Source: Promethearchaeota archaeon
Lineage (GTDB): Archaea; Asgardarchaeota; Lokiarchaeia; Sigyniarchaeales; SOKP01
Direction of reading: 5' to 3'
Assembly: GCA_016839705.1 (NCBI GenBank)
Contig: JAEOTR010000025.1
Coordinates: 1 to 64,000 of the forward strand
Length of the DNA: 64,000 nt
Shown here: positions 37,062-46,951 of the stretch, piece by piece
Layout of the letters: the number at the start of each line of letters is the position of its first letter
How positions within the stretch are numbered: position 1 is the stretch's first letter
Notes under the pieces: generated by a model
Seen by the model: only the letters and a program-made list of their open reading frames with translations
Told to the model about the DNA's origin: nothing
Databases searched by the model: none
Made by a program: the position numbers and the translations under genes

Positions 37062-38309
37062 ATGTCCAAAAAATTAATCCTTAATAAAACTTTCAAATTA
37101 TACGAAGAAGCACTTGGATTAATTCCCGGAGCAATACTTGGAATTAGAAGACCATATAACTTCGTTGAAGGTGAATATCCAATATTCTTTGAGACCGCCA
37201 AAGGGGGAAAGGTGATTGATGTTGATGGAAACGAATATATTGACATGCTGTGCGCCTATGGTCCCATAATAATTGGTCATAGAGAAGAAGAAATTGATAA
37301 CGCGGTCATTACACAAATAAGAGAAAAAGGATTTTGTATGTCCTTAACTCAACCAACGCAAAATCAATTAGCTAAAAAATTAAAACAACTAATACCATGT
37401 GCTGAGAAGATGGTATTTGTTAAGATGGGATCTGATGCTACTACCTCTGCGGTTCGCGTTGCTCGAAGTTATACAAATAGAGTCAAGATTTTACGCTGTG
37501 GTTATCACGGATGGCATGATTGGTGTGTTGAACAGAAAGGTGGGATACCTGAAAAATTATATGAAGATGTCATCGAATTTGAGTACAATAATTTAGAGCA
37601 AGTTAGGCATCTGATGAATGAACATGGTAAAGACGTGGCCGCGATTATTCTTACTCCGATTAACCACCCAGGAGGACACGAAGTAGAAATGCCTAAAAAT
37701 GGATTCTTAGAAGGTATTCGTGAAATTACGGATAATTACGGTTCTCTTCTTATATATGATGAGATCCGTACTGGATTTCGTGTTGATATGGGGGGTTTTC
37801 AGAAAAAATCAGGAGTTATCCCTGATTTGGGAGCTTTTGGTAAAGCAATGGCGAATGGATATCCTATTGGGGTGCTTACTGGGAAGAAGGAATTTATGGA
37901 TGAGTTAGTTGAGAATGTATTTCTCAGTTCTACTTTTTTCCCTAATAGTCTAGCACAAGTTGCAGCTCTTAAAACAATAGAAATAATGGAGCGTGAAAAT
38001 GTATTAGACAATATAAGCGAGAAAGGAAATAAATTTGCTAATACAGTTAAAAATATGATAGAGGATAGCGGTGTCCCCTGTACCTTCTCTGGAGAACCTT
38101 GGATGCCTTATATTACGTTTGACCGCGATCCTGATAATCTTTATAAAAAATTACGAGAAGAATTTTACAGGCAATTAATCCGTCGAAATGTTTTTCTTCA
38201 ACCATTCCATCATGGTTATATTTGTTTCCGACATACTGATGAAGATTTAGAACATGCCGCAGAAATGATTAATGAATCCCTGAACGAATGCAAGAAATTG
38301 ATGAAGTGA
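37062..38309 (+). CDS. Class III aminotransferase, GSA-aminotransferase-like; candidate 3-aminobutyryl-CoA aminotransferase
   Basis: 415 aa from ATG 37062 (AGGAG 8 nt upstream; the TTG at 37056 is less likely). PLP fold-type I: GSDATTSAVRVAR, YHGWHDWC near residue 150, the Asp in IYDEIRTGFR near 231, and the PLP lysine in GAFGKAMANGYPIG near 260. It resembles glutamate-1-semialdehyde aminotransferase but heads the lysine-fermentation cluster and is not near heme genes. A class III acyl-CoA beta-transaminase (Kat) replaces the ammonia lyase Kal in the lysine pathway of Candidatus Cloacamonas acidaminovorans. As kal is absent here, the same job, 3-aminobutyryl-CoA to acetoacetyl-CoA, is the best hypothesis (inference). 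Confidence 0.8.
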   Translation: MSKKLILNKTFKLYEEALGLIPGAILGIRRPYNFVEGEYPIFFETAKGGKVIDVDGNEYIDMLCAYGPIIIGHREEEIDNAVITQIREKGFCMSLTQPTQNQLAKKLKQLIPCAEKMVFVKMGSDATTSAVRVARSYTNRVKILRCGYHGWHDWCVEQKGGIPEKLYEDVIEFEYNNLEQVRHLMNEHGKDVAAIILTPINHPGGHEVEMPKNGFLEGIREITDNYGSLLIYDEIRTGFRVDMGGFQKKSGVIPDLGAFGKAMANGYPIGVLTGKKEFMDELVENVFLSSTFFPNSLAQVAALKTIEIMERENVLDNISEKGNKFANTVKNMIEDSGVPCTFSGEPWMPYITFDRDPDNLYKKLREEFYRQLIRRNVFLQPFHHGYICFRHTDEDLEHAAEMINESLNECKKLMK

Positions 38310-38317
38310 AAAAGACC

Positions 38318-39505
38318 ATGGTTAGACCACTAGAAGGAATTAAAGTTTTAGATTTGTCAAGAGCACTAGCTGGACCTTACTGTACCATGATGTTAGCAGA
38401 TATGGGCGCGGATGTAATAAAGTTAGAAATGCCTGGGAGAGGAGATGACTCTAGAGCTTGGGGACCACCTTTTGTTGATGGTGAAAGTGCTTATTTTATG
38501 AGTGTTAACCGTAATAAGAAATCTATGACCTTGAACTTGAAAAAAGAGAAAGCTATGGAGATAATTCATAAATTAATTAAACAATCTGATGTTTTACTAG
38601 AAAATTTTCGTCCAGGCACAATGGAAAAGTTGAAGTTAAGCTATGAGGAAGTCAAGAAAATAAACCCAAATATTATATTTTGTAGCATTTCTGGCTTTGG
38701 ACAGGATGGTCCCTATCGATTATTACCCGGTATGGATCAAGTATTACAAGGCATGGGAGGATTGATGAGTATCACAGGGGAACCTAATGGGCCCCCCATG
38801 AAGGTTGGAGTAGCTGTTGCTGATATTGCTGGTGGAATGTTCGCTGCATATGGTATTCTAGTGGCTCTATTTAATAGGGAAAAAAAAGATGAAGGACAAT
38901 CAATAGATCTAAGTTTATTAGATTGTCAAATTGCTTGGTTAACTTATCGAGCGGGCTCATATTTTGCTTCCGGAGAGATTCCTAAACCGTTAGGCTCCGG
39001 TCATCCTGTGATTGTACCTTATCAAGCATTTAAAGCGAAAGATGGTTATGTTAATATTGCAGCTGGTAATGACCAGTTATGGCAAAAATTTTGTAAAGCA
39101 GCTGGATTGGAAAATATAATGAATAAAAAAAGCTTTGCTACTAATGAAGTACGGGTTGAAAATAGAGAAGAATTAATAGAAATTATAGGAAAAGTGATAA
39201 GTACCAAGGATTCTGAAGAATGGCTCAAAATTTTAACTGATGCGGGTGTTCCTTGTGGACCAATCTTTAATATGGAAAAGATTTTTAGTGATCCTCAAGT
39301 ACTACATAGGGAAATGGTAAAAGAACTTGATCATAAAACAGCAGGAAAGGTAAAGGTAACTGGTATACCAATCAAATTATCGAAAACCCCTGGTGAATTA
39401 TTAACAGCACCTCCCGTTTTAGGACAGCATACAATTGAAATCCTCTCGGACTTAGGATATAATGAAGATGCAATTAAGGAATATTATCAAGATAACGTTA
39501 TTTAA
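38318..39505 (+). CDS. CaiB/BaiF family III CoA-transferase
   Basis: 395 aa from ATG 38318 (MVRPLEGIKVLDLSR), 8 nt after the upstream stop. An ATG at 38288 would overlap that gene. Family signatures: LAGPYCTMMLADMGADVIKLE, VNRNKKSMTLNLK, LLENFRPGTMEKL, and the catalytic Asp in PGMDQVLQGMGGL near 140. These enzymes move CoA between carboxylic acids without a classic acyl-glutamate. In this cluster it could activate acetoacetate or another acid made from lysine, the role AtoDA plays in bacteria (inference). Confidence 0.85.
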   Translation: MVRPLEGIKVLDLSRALAGPYCTMMLADMGADVIKLEMPGRGDDSRAWGPPFVDGESAYFMSVNRNKKSMTLNLKKEKAMEIIHKLIKQSDVLLENFRPGTMEKLKLSYEEVKKINPNIIFCSISGFGQDGPYRLLPGMDQVLQGMGGLMSITGEPNGPPMKVGVAVADIAGGMFAAYGILVALFNREKKDEGQSIDLSLLDCQIAWLTYRAGSYFASGEIPKPLGSGHPVIVPYQAFKAKDGYVNIAAGNDQLWQKFCKAAGLENIMNKKSFATNEVRVENREELIEIIGKVISTKDSEEWLKILTDAGVPCGPIFNMEKIFSDPQVLHREMVKELDHKTAGKVKVTGIPIKLSKTPGELLTAPPVLGQHTIEILSDLGYNEDAIKEYYQDNVI

Positions 39506-39543
39506 TTTATTCGAGTTTTAAAAAACCACAAGGATGAAATATT

Positions 39544-40368
39544 ATGGAAAAACTTATTATTACAGCTGCTATTTGCGGAGCAGAAGTTACTAAAGAACAT
39601 AATAATAATGTACCTTATACTGTAGATGAAATCGGACGAGAGGCAGAAGCTGCATATAATGCAGGTGCGAGTATAATCCATCTACATGTGAGAGAAGATG
39701 ATGGAACACCAACTCAAAATAAGGAGAGATTTAGAAAGTGTATTGAAGAAGTGAAAAAAAGGTGCCCAGATGTTATTATTCAACCCTCTACAGGGGGAGC
39801 AATTGGTATGACAAATGAGGATAGATTGCAGCCTATTTACTTAGAACCTCCTCCTGAAATGGCAACCTTAGATTGTGGAACCATGAATTTCGGAGGAGAT
39901 GAAATCTTCGTAAACACTGAAAATACAATTATTTTTTTCGCAGAAGAAATGAACAAGAGAAATATTAAATATGAGCTAGAATGTTTTGATAAGGGAATGA
40001 TTGATATGGTCTTACGATTAAACAAAAAAGGACATATTAAAGAGCCAATGCATTTCAATTTTGTACTTGGGGTGATTGGAGGAATAAGTGCTTCACCCCG
40101 AGATTTAAATTTTCTTATAGGAAGTATACCAGAAGGTTCTACCTATACAGTGTGCGCAGTTGGGAGACATGAATTTCCGATGGTATCATTATCTATTGAA
40201 AAAGGAGGTCACGCTAGAGTAGGCTTTGAAGATAACATATATCTCGCTAAAGAGGTATTAGCAAAATCAAATGGAGAATTAGTAGAAAAAGTTGTGAGGA
40301 TTGCAAACAAATTCGGAAGAGTTATTGCTTCTCCAAATGAAGCACGTAAGATCCTAAGTATATTATAA
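39544..40368 (+). CDS. kce: Kce, 3-keto-5-aminohexanoate cleavage enzyme (BKACE family)
   Basis: 274 aa, the usual length. Condenses 3-keto-5-aminohexanoate with acetyl-CoA to give acetoacetate and 3-aminobutyryl-CoA. Zn ligands H46 and H48 in SIIHLHVRED match the characterised enzyme's numbering, and Glu229 in VGFEDN is the expected third ligand. Also visible: E14 in CGAEVTK, S82 in QPSTGG, and the acidic pair near residue 230. It lies between the CoA-transferase and Kdd in a lysine cluster, which picks the Kce subtype from the diverse DUF849/BKACE family. AAGGATG precedes the ATG. Confidence 0.9.
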   Translation: MEKLIITAAICGAEVTKEHNNNVPYTVDEIGREAEAAYNAGASIIHLHVREDDGTPTQNKERFRKCIEEVKKRCPDVIIQPSTGGAIGMTNEDRLQPIYLEPPPEMATLDCGTMNFGGDEIFVNTENTIIFFAEEMNKRNIKYELECFDKGMIDMVLRLNKKGHIKEPMHFNFVLGVIGGISASPRDLNFLIGSIPEGSTYTVCAVGRHEFPMVSLSIEKGGHARVGFEDNIYLAKEVLAKSNGELVEKVVRIANKFGRVIASPNEARKILSIL

Positions 40369-40398
40369 TTAAACTAACCATAAAAATAAAGGGTAGGT

Positions 40399-41106
40399 AT
40401 GTATAAAGAATTAGCTAAATATTATGATTTGATTTATTCTTGGAAGGATTATAAAAAGGAAACTGTTAAGATTAATAAATTAATTAAAAAATATAAGAAT
40501 TCGGATGGAAATAAACTTCTAGATGTAGCATGTGGAACAGGAAAACACCTAAAATATTTTAAAAAAAACTTCTCATGTTCAGGTATTGATTTAAATGAAG
40601 AAGTGATAGATATTGCTAAGACTAATGTAAGGGATGTGTCATTTAACCAGGCAGATATGATAAATTTCAATTTGAATGATACTGTTGATATAATAATCTG
40701 TCTATTTAGCTCAATCGGATATGTTAAAACCTATGATAACTTAGAAAAAACGATTAGGAACTTCGCAGATCATTTAAAAACTGGTGGAATAGCAATTATA
40801 GAACCTTGGTTTACTAAATCTACATATACGGTAGGCTATCCCGGGATGACAACTTATAATGGAGAAGATATTAAAATTGCGAGATTAAACACAACAAAAT
40901 TAGAAAATAATCTTTCAGTTATGGAGATGCATTATTTAATCGTCGAAAGAGATAAAGATGTTAAATATTTTGTTGATAGGCATGAAGTAGGACTTTTTGA
41001 AATCGATAAATTTTTAGAAATCATGAACAATTCTGGATTTAAAGCAGAATTTTTAAAAGATGGATTAATGAAAGATAGAGGTTTGTACATCGGTATAAAA
41101 TCTTAA
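40399..41106 (+). CDS. Class I SAM-dependent methyltransferase
   Basis: 235 aa. SAM-binding motif LLDVACGTGKHLKYF near residue 40, the acidic motif SGIDLNEEVIDIA, and DIIICLFSSIGYV. Belongs to the small-molecule class I methyltransferases. It sits inside the lysine cluster between kce and kdd, 30 nt from kce. It has no known role in lysine fermentation, so it is either a modification enzyme or a passenger gene. Confidence 0.85.
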   Translation: MYKELAKYYDLIYSWKDYKKETVKINKLIKKYKNSDGNKLLDVACGTGKHLKYFKKNFSCSGIDLNEEVIDIAKTNVRDVSFNQADMINFNLNDTVDIIICLFSSIGYVKTYDNLEKTIRNFADHLKTGGIAIIEPWFTKSTYTVGYPGMTTYNGEDIKIARLNTTKLENNLSVMEMHYLIVERDKDVKYFVDRHEVGLFEIDKFLEIMNNSGFKAEFLKDGLMKDRGLYIGIKS

Positions 41107-41130
41107 AAATTATTAAAAGTGGAGATTATA

Positions 41131-42174
41131 ATGAAAAAAGGAAATAGATATGGTACACATAGAGTTATTGAGCCTGTAGGAACACTTCCACAACCTGCCA
41201 TAAAAATATCAAATGACATGGAAATATTCGATAATGAAATTTTAATAGATGTGGATTATTTGAATATTGATTCAGCGAGTTTCATGCAGCTCAAAGAAGA
41301 GGCGAAAGGAGATATCGAAAAGGTAAAAGCAAAAATAATAGAAATTGTAAATAATAGAGGTAAAATGCAAAATCCTGTTACTGGCTCTGGTGGAATGCTT
41401 ATAGGAAATGTAGAGAAAGTAGGTGATTCAATAAAAGGAAAGGTCAAGATAAAGGAAGGAGACAAGATTGCTACATTAGTTTCATTATCACTCACACCCC
41501 TTCGAATTGATAAAATTATTGACATAAAACCTGACATCGATAGGGTCGAAATTGAAGGGAAGGCAATTCTTTTTGAAAGTGGAATATATACTAAACTTCC
41601 AGATGATATGGATTCTACTTTGGCATTAGCTGCGTTAGATGTAGCAGGCGCCCCAGCTCAGGTTAAACATTTAGTGAAAACTGGTGATACTGTGTTGATT
41701 TTAGGTGCAACAGGTAAATCTGGATTAATGTGTTCCTATATTGCTAAAAAACTTGCTGGTGATAAAGGAAAAGTTATTGGTCAAGCAAGGAATGAAACTC
41801 GAGCAGAATTTCTTAGAAACACAGACTTTTGTGACGAAATTATTATTGCTGATGTATTAAAACCTACAGACGTGTTAGAAAAAACACTAGAAAGTAATAA
41901 CGGAAAAGAAGTAGATCTTACCATCAATTGTTTAAGCATACCAAATACAGAGATGTCGAGTATTCTTCCAGTTCGAGATGGGGGAATAGTATATTTTTTC
42001 TCGATGGCGACTAGCTTTACTAAAGCCGCTTTAGGAGCTGAGGGTGTAGGAAAAGACGTAACAATGATTATCGGTAATGGTTATACAAAAAATCACGATC
42101 AAATAGCGTTAAATGTCCTAAGGGAATCTAAGGTTTTAAGAAAAATATTCGAAGAAAAATATACAAAGAAATAA
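41131..42174 (+). CDS. kdd: Kdd, L-erythro-3,5-diaminohexanoate dehydrogenase
   Basis: 347 aa from ATG 41131 (GGAG 6 nt upstream; GTG 41119 is in frame but would overlap the Shine-Dalgarno). Oxidatively deaminates 3,5-diaminohexanoate to 3-keto-5-aminohexanoate with NAD(P). The N-terminal block YGTHRVIEPVGTLPQPA and the segment NPVTGSGGMLIGNVE are typical of Kdd. The Rossmann LILGATGKSGLMCSYIAKK lies near residue 190. Position between kce and kamA supports the call. Confidence 0.92.
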   Translation: MKKGNRYGTHRVIEPVGTLPQPAIKISNDMEIFDNEILIDVDYLNIDSASFMQLKEEAKGDIEKVKAKIIEIVNNRGKMQNPVTGSGGMLIGNVEKVGDSIKGKVKIKEGDKIATLVSLSLTPLRIDKIIDIKPDIDRVEIEGKAILFESGIYTKLPDDMDSTLALAALDVAGAPAQVKHLVKTGDTVLILGATGKSGLMCSYIAKKLAGDKGKVIGQARNETRAEFLRNTDFCDEIIIADVLKPTDVLEKTLESNNGKEVDLTINCLSIPNTEMSSILPVRDGGIVYFFSMATSFTKAALGAEGVGKDVTMIIGNGYTKNHDQIALNVLRESKVLRKIFEEKYTKK

Positions 42175-42266
42175 TGAACTAATTTAATTCTTCTAATTAA
42201 ACAATATTTTTAGCTTTTGAAACATTACTAATTATTAGATTAAAATACACTTGTAGGTTTGTTGTT

Positions 42267-43505
42267 ATGAAAGTTAATAGACGTAAAGATTTATTTTCTC
42301 ATATAAGCGATGAGGAATGGAATGATTGGCGTTGGCAAGTTAAAAATAGAATAACCACGTTTGAAGAGTTAAGAAAATATCTTAAATTAACTGAGGAAGA
42401 AGATGATCCTCGTTTATTGAAAGAATACCGCATGGCAATTACACCCTATTATTTAACTTTAATTGACCCAGATGATCCTTATGATCCTGTCAGAAAACAA
42501 GCAATTCCAACCGTTCATGAATTAGAAAGATACACTGGGGACCTTGAAGATCCTTTAAGCGAGGATGTTGATTCCCCTGTTGAGGGATTAACCCATCGTT
42601 ATCCAGATAGAGTATTGTTTTTAGTTACTGAAGTTTGTTCAATGTATTGTCGACACTGTACTAGAAGAAGATTCGCAGGTCATCATGATATGGCACCACC
42701 TCAACCACAAATTGATGCTTGCATTGAGTATATCAGAAATACTCCTTCTATCAGAGATGTGCTCTTATCTGGTGGAGATGCATTATTAATCTCTGATAAG
42801 AACCTCGAAGATATTTTACAAAAATTAAAAGAAATACCGCATGTAGAAATAATCCGGATAGGTTCAAGAGCCCCTGTTACAAATCCATTCCGAATAACGC
42901 CAGAATTATGTAAAATACTTAAAAATTATCAACCTATTTGGTTTAACACACATTTTAATCATGCGAATGAAATTACAGACGATTCAACAAAAGCATGTGA
43001 AATGCTAGCTGATGCGGGGATTCCGATGGGAAATCAATCTGTTCTTTTAAGAGGTGTCAATGATTGTATTCATGTAATGAAAAATTTAGTACAGGGATTA
43101 GTAAAAATTCGAGTTAGACCTTATTATCTTTATCAATGTGATCTTTCTATAGGACTAGGACATTTTAGAACCAGCGTTGCTCAAGGTATTGAAATTATTG
43201 AAGGGTTAAGAGGACATACGTCTGGGTTATGTGTACCGACATTTGTAGTTGATGCTCCTGGAGGTGGTGGTAAAATCCCCGTCATGCCAGATTATACAAT
43301 TTCTCAAGGAAACACTCGAGTTGTTTTGCGAAATTTTGAGGGAGTTATAACAACTTATGAGGAACCAAACGATTATATTCCAATTTGCCATTGCGAAGAC
43401 TGTGAAAAACAAATTGGGGTTAGTGCTTTATTAAGTGGGCAAAAAATGACAATTGAACCTGAAGATATGGTCAGAAAATTAAGAAGGAAGAAACTGAGTA
43501 AATAA
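42267..43505 (+). CDS. kamA: KamA, L-lysine 2,3-aminomutase (radical SAM)
   Basis: 412 aa. Converts L-lysine to L-beta-lysine, the first step of lysine fermentation, using SAM, [4Fe-4S] and PLP. Radical SAM cluster CSMYCRHC (C124, C128, C131) followed by [15 protein letters not shown] near residue 170, and the PLP lysine in [15 protein letters not shown] near 336. C-terminal CHCEDC lies near residue 380. The N-terminal [15 protein letters not shown] is typical of KamA. Context with kamDE and kdd selects lysine over glutamate or other aminomutases. Confidence 0.95.
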   Translation: MKVNRRKDLFSHISDEEWNDWRWQVKNRITTFEELRKYLKLTEEEDDPRLLKEYRMAITPYYLTLIDPDDPYDPVRKQAIPTVHELERYTGDLEDPLSEDVDSPVEGLTHRYPDRVLFLVTEVCSMYCRHCTRRRFAGHHDMAPPQPQIDACIEYIRNTPSIRDVLLSGGDALLISDKNLEDILQKLKEIPHVEIIRIGSRAPVTNPFRITPELCKILKNYQPIWFNTHFNHANEITDDSTKACEMLADAGIPMGNQSVLLRGVNDCIHVMKNLVQGLVKIRVRPYYLYQCDLSIGLGHFRTSVAQGIEIIEGLRGHTSGLCVPTFVVDAPGGGGKIPVMPDYTISQGNTRVVLRNFEGVITTYEEPNDYIPICHCEDCEKQIGVSALLSGQKMTIEPEDMVRKLRRKKLSK

Positions 43506-43551
43506 TTTTTTGATATCCCGAATTAAATGATTAAGCAAAAATCAAAAGATT

Positions 43552-44172
43552 TTATAGATCAATGACTATGAAGTCATTATCTCCAAGTAATTTTACTTCA
43601 TTCCTGGTATTTTTAATATATTTTTCAAGAAATTTCATGTGAGAGGATTCAGAGTAGTGAGCACAAATTTCGAAATTTACAATGCCTAATCCTGTAAAAT
43701 CTCTCATTTCATCTTGAGTCATATATTTTTTACCACCAGGATAATTATCATTAAATAATTTAGCAATTTCTAATGTTGGTGTGAGTACATAAGCACCTGC
43801 GCTATAACCTGCCAAAATGAATCCCTCCTTTTTTGTAAACTCTGTAATAGAAGCATCTAATCTTGATTTGCGCAAGTTAATTAACAATTGAAATGGATCC
43901 CCCCCAGATATTATTAAAATATTAGAATTTTTGAGCTTTTCCTCTTCATTAGGTATATCTATAGCAGAATTATCAACATAATCAAGATTCACATTGAATT
44001 CATTTGCAAAACAATCCCAATCATCAAAAAACTGTTGTGGAGTATTTGCTATCCCTTGTGAGGGCATAAAAAGTGGGTGTTTATTTTTCATAGATGTTGG
44101 GAATATTAAACTCAAAATTTCCTGAAAGTTTTCATTGTTATAAGGCGTCGAAAATAAAACAATTCTCTTCAT
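43552..44172 (-). CDS. Peptidase S51 (PepE-like aspartyl dipeptidase)
   Basis: 206 aa. The serine nucleophile lies in GYSAGAYVL near residue 122. The Rossmann-like core has LIISGGDPFQLL near 87. S51 peptidases cleave Asp-X dipeptides or act on cyanophycin. Lone minus-strand gene between kamA and the kamB-like gene; its stop lies 47 nt from kamA's. It probably feeds amino acids to the fermentation, but the strand makes joint regulation unlikely. Confidence 0.8.
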   Translation of the reverse strand: MKRIVLFSTPYNNENFQEILSLIFPTSMKNKHPLFMPSQGIANTPQQFFDDWDCFANEFNVNLDYVDNSAIDIPNEEEKLKNSNILIISGGDPFQLLINLRKSRLDASITEFTKKEGFILAGYSAGAYVLTPTLEIAKLFNDNYPGGKKYMTQDEMRDFTGLGIVNFEICAHYSESSHMKFLEKYIKNTRNEVKLLGDNDFIVIDL

Positions 44173-44254
44173 TTTCTTGATAATCTCCTTAGTAAATTGC
44201 TAAGAAGAATAGTTTCCTTAAAAGCCTTTGGTAGCTGAATGTATCAAATAATTT

Positions 44255-45355
44255 ATGATTAAGTTAAAATTTAAGGAAATAAGAATTATCATTATTAATT
44301 CAATTATTTCTTGCATGAAAATGGACTTATTTATAGACTATTTCACTAAAATTGAGACACCAAAAGTAATCTCAATAATAGGTCTTGCAAAAAATGTTTC
44401 TAAAACAACGACTCTGAATTATATTATAAGAAATATCAATGAAAGTTATGTTCTAGGTCTCACTTCAATTGGGAGAGATGGTGAAAAGTATGATGTCATC
44501 ACGGATTTACCAAAACCCCAAATTTACATAAAGTATGGAACTTATGTAGTCACTGCTAGGCAGTGTTTTGAGGAGAGTAAAATAAAGTTCGAAGTTATTA
44601 AATCTACTGGGTTTAATACACCCCTAGGAGAGATTCTGATCTTAAAGGCACAAGCAAATGGATATATTGAATTAGCAGGGCCTTCCATAAATAACCAATT
44701 AAAAAAAATCTGTACAGATCTAAAAAACTTAGGTTGCGATCTTATACTATTGGATGGAGCATTTGATAGAAGATCCTATTCAACGCCTTTAATCTCAGAT
44801 GCTACAATTATCTCGACAGGAGCCTCTGTATCAAGAAATATGAAAGAAGTAATAGATTTAACGGTTCATACCATTAAATTACTAAATTTAGAGCAAGAAT
44901 TGGATAAAAAAATTTTAAAATCCTCTGAAAAAATAATAGGAAAATTTAAAATAGGTACTATAAGTAAAACTAATTCAATTGAGATTTTAAAGGTCGCAAC
45001 AGCGTTAGATTCAGCTCAATATATAATTGATAGTATAGATGAAGATTCAAATTACATTGTAATAAGTGGTGCTATTACAGATAAATTTTTGGAAGACTTA
45101 ATGAGATCTACTCAAAAGTATAAGGGTCTCACCTTTTTAGTTAGTGATTCGACAAAATTGTTTTTAAGCGAGAAGATTTTGGAGAAATTCCAAAAGAAGG
45201 GAGGAATCATAAAAGTTTTAAATCCTATAAAAATTATCGCAGTGACAATAAATCCGACATCCCCAAATGGATATGAATTTGATAAAGATGTATTTTTAAA
45301 ATCATTAGCTGAAGAACTTAAGATCCCTGTCTATAACCTTGGAGTTAATGATTAA
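44255..45355 (+). CDS. KamB-like P-loop protein, putative lysine 5,6-aminomutase reactivase
   Basis: 366 aa, or 346 from Met-21 (ATG 44315), which I find equally likely because residues 9-19 are merely hydrophobic. P-loop region ISIIGLAKNVSKTTTLNYII resembles the GLAKNxGKTT of KamB but has Ser where Walker A has Gly. It lies 23 nt upstream of kamD, where bacterial clusters keep kamB and kamC. Bacterial KamB/KamC are thought to exchange inactivated cobalamin in the 5,6-aminomutase. No MutS-like KamC is found in the window. Identification rests on position and the P-loop block. Confidence 0.6.
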   Translation: MIKLKFKEIRIIIINSIISCMKMDLFIDYFTKIETPKVISIIGLAKNVSKTTTLNYIIRNINESYVLGLTSIGRDGEKYDVITDLPKPQIYIKYGTYVVTARQCFEESKIKFEVIKSTGFNTPLGEILILKAQANGYIELAGPSINNQLKKICTDLKNLGCDLILLDGAFDRRSYSTPLISDATIISTGASVSRNMKEVIDLTVHTIKLLNLEQELDKKILKSSEKIIGKFKIGTISKTNSIEILKVATALDSAQYIIDSIDEDSNYIVISGAITDKFLEDLMRSTQKYKGLTFLVSDSTKLFLSEKILEKFQKKGGIIKVLNPIKIIAVTINPTSPNGYEFDKDVFLKSLAEELKIPVYNLGVND

Positions 45356-45378
45356 ATAAATAAGATTATGTGAAAATC

Positions 45379-46950
45379 ATGATGGAAAAAGAAAGTAAGT
45401 TAAATTTAGATTTTTCAATTGTAATTAAAGCAAGAGAATCAGCAAAAAATATTGCATTAGATACTCAAAAATTCATAGATCAATACACCACTATTACAGT
45501 TGAAAGGACTGTATGTAGATTATTTGGTATTGACGGTGTAGATGAATTTGACGTTCCCTTGCCAAATGTTGTGGTTGATAGTATAAAAAACGACATAGCA
45601 ATTGGCGCAGCAATCCATATTGGAAACGCTATATTGCATATCAACCTTACACCTCAAGAAATTGCTGAAAAAGTTAGTAGGAGCGAATTAGATTTACTTA
45701 GTTTACCATTAAAAGACATTTCTGAGATTAAAACTAAAATTAATTCCATTGTTCAGGAAAAATTACGTCAAATTTCTCAAAATAAAAGCAAAAGAAATGA
45801 ATTAATTAATAAGTATGGAGAAAAGGATGGTCCCCTTATTTATGTTATTGTCGCAACAGGTAATATTTATGAAGACATTATCCAAGCTCAAGCAGCAGCG
45901 CGTCAAGGTGCAGATGTAATCGCAGTAATTAGATCTACAGTACAAAGCTTACTTGATTATGTTCCTTATGGTGCTACAACTGAAGGTTTTGGAGGGACTT
46001 ATGCGACTCAAGAGAACTTTCGACTAATGAGAAAAGCATTGGATGAGGTTAGTGAAGAATTAGGACGATATATTAGACTGACCAATTACTGCTCTGGCTT
46101 ATGTATGCCAGAAATTGCTGTAATGGGTGCTTTTGAAAGACTAGATATGATGCTAAATGATGCTTTATACGGAATTTTATTCCGTGACATCAATATGAAG
46201 AGAACGATTGTTGATCAATATTTTTCGAGAATGATAAATGCTTATGCAGGAATTATCATTAATACCGGTGAGGATAATTATTTAACCACGGCTGATGCAT
46301 ATGAATCGGCGCACACTGTTATTGCTTCTGAATTTATTAATGAACAATTTGCCTTACTTGCAGGATTAAGAGAAGAACTTATGGGTCTAGGACACGCCTT
46401 TGAAATGAATCCCGATTTGGAAAATGGCTTTTTATATGAACTTGCACAAGCTCAAATGGTAAGAGAAATTTTTCCGAACGCACCTCTTAAATACATGCCT
46501 CCGACGAAATATATGACTGGAAATATCTTTAAGGGGCATATTCAAGACGCTTTATTTAATATAATTACAATCATGACTAACCAACGAATCCATCTCTTGG
46601 GCATGTTGACAGAGGCTATACACACTCCCTTTATAGCTGATAGAGCATTATCAATAGAAAATGCGAAATATATTTTTAATAACCTGAAATCCCTGAGTGA
46701 AGAAATTACGTTTAAGAAAGGCGGTTTAATAGAAAAACGAGCTAACGAAGTTCTTAATAGTGCTTATAATTTGCTAAAGCAAATTGAAAAACAGGGACTA
46801 TTTACAACTATTGAAAAAGGCATTTTTGCGAATATTAAGAGATCCCCAGATGGTGGAAAAGGAGTGGAAGGAGTGATTCGAAAAAATAAGGACTATTATA
46901 ATCCATTTATGGATATTATGATTAATGAATTAAGAAAAGGAGGGAGTTAA
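45379..46950 (+). CDS. kamD: KamD, lysine/beta-lysine 5,6-aminomutase alpha subunit
   Basis: 523 aa from ATG 45379; GTG 45370 and ATG 45382 are alternatives, and GTGA 5 nt before 45379 could serve as Shine-Dalgarno. With KamE it moves the terminal amino group of beta-lysine from C6 to C5 using adenosylcobalamin and PLP. Characteristic TIM-barrel blocks: VPYGATTEGFGGTYATQENF, YCSGLCMPEIAVMGAFERLD, RDINMKRT and MPPTKYMTGNIFKGH. A Shine-Dalgarno for kamE lies in its last codons. Confidence 0.95.
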   Translation: MMEKESKLNLDFSIVIKARESAKNIALDTQKFIDQYTTITVERTVCRLFGIDGVDEFDVPLPNVVVDSIKNDIAIGAAIHIGNAILHINLTPQEIAEKVSRSELDLLSLPLKDISEIKTKINSIVQEKLRQISQNKSKRNELINKYGEKDGPLIYVIVATGNIYEDIIQAQAAARQGADVIAVIRSTVQSLLDYVPYGATTEGFGGTYATQENFRLMRKALDEVSEELGRYIRLTNYCSGLCMPEIAVMGAFERLDMMLNDALYGILFRDINMKRTIVDQYFSRMINAYAGIIINTGEDNYLTTADAYESAHTVIASEFINEQFALLAGLREELMGLGHAFEMNPDLENGFLYELAQAQMVREIFPNAPLKYMPPTKYMTGNIFKGHIQDALFNIITIMTNQRIHLLGMLTEAIHTPFIADRALSIENAKYIFNNLKSLSEEITFKKGGLIEKRANEVLNSAYNLLKQIEKQGLFTTIEKGIFANIKRSPDGGKGVEGVIRKNKDYYNPFMDIMINELRKGGS

Positions 46951-46951
46951 A

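Noticed and set aside
37056..38309. hemL (heme biosynthesis) for the GSA-like aminotransferase
   Set aside because: No heme genes are near, and it leads a lysine-fermentation operon that lacks kal; a catabolic transaminase fits better.
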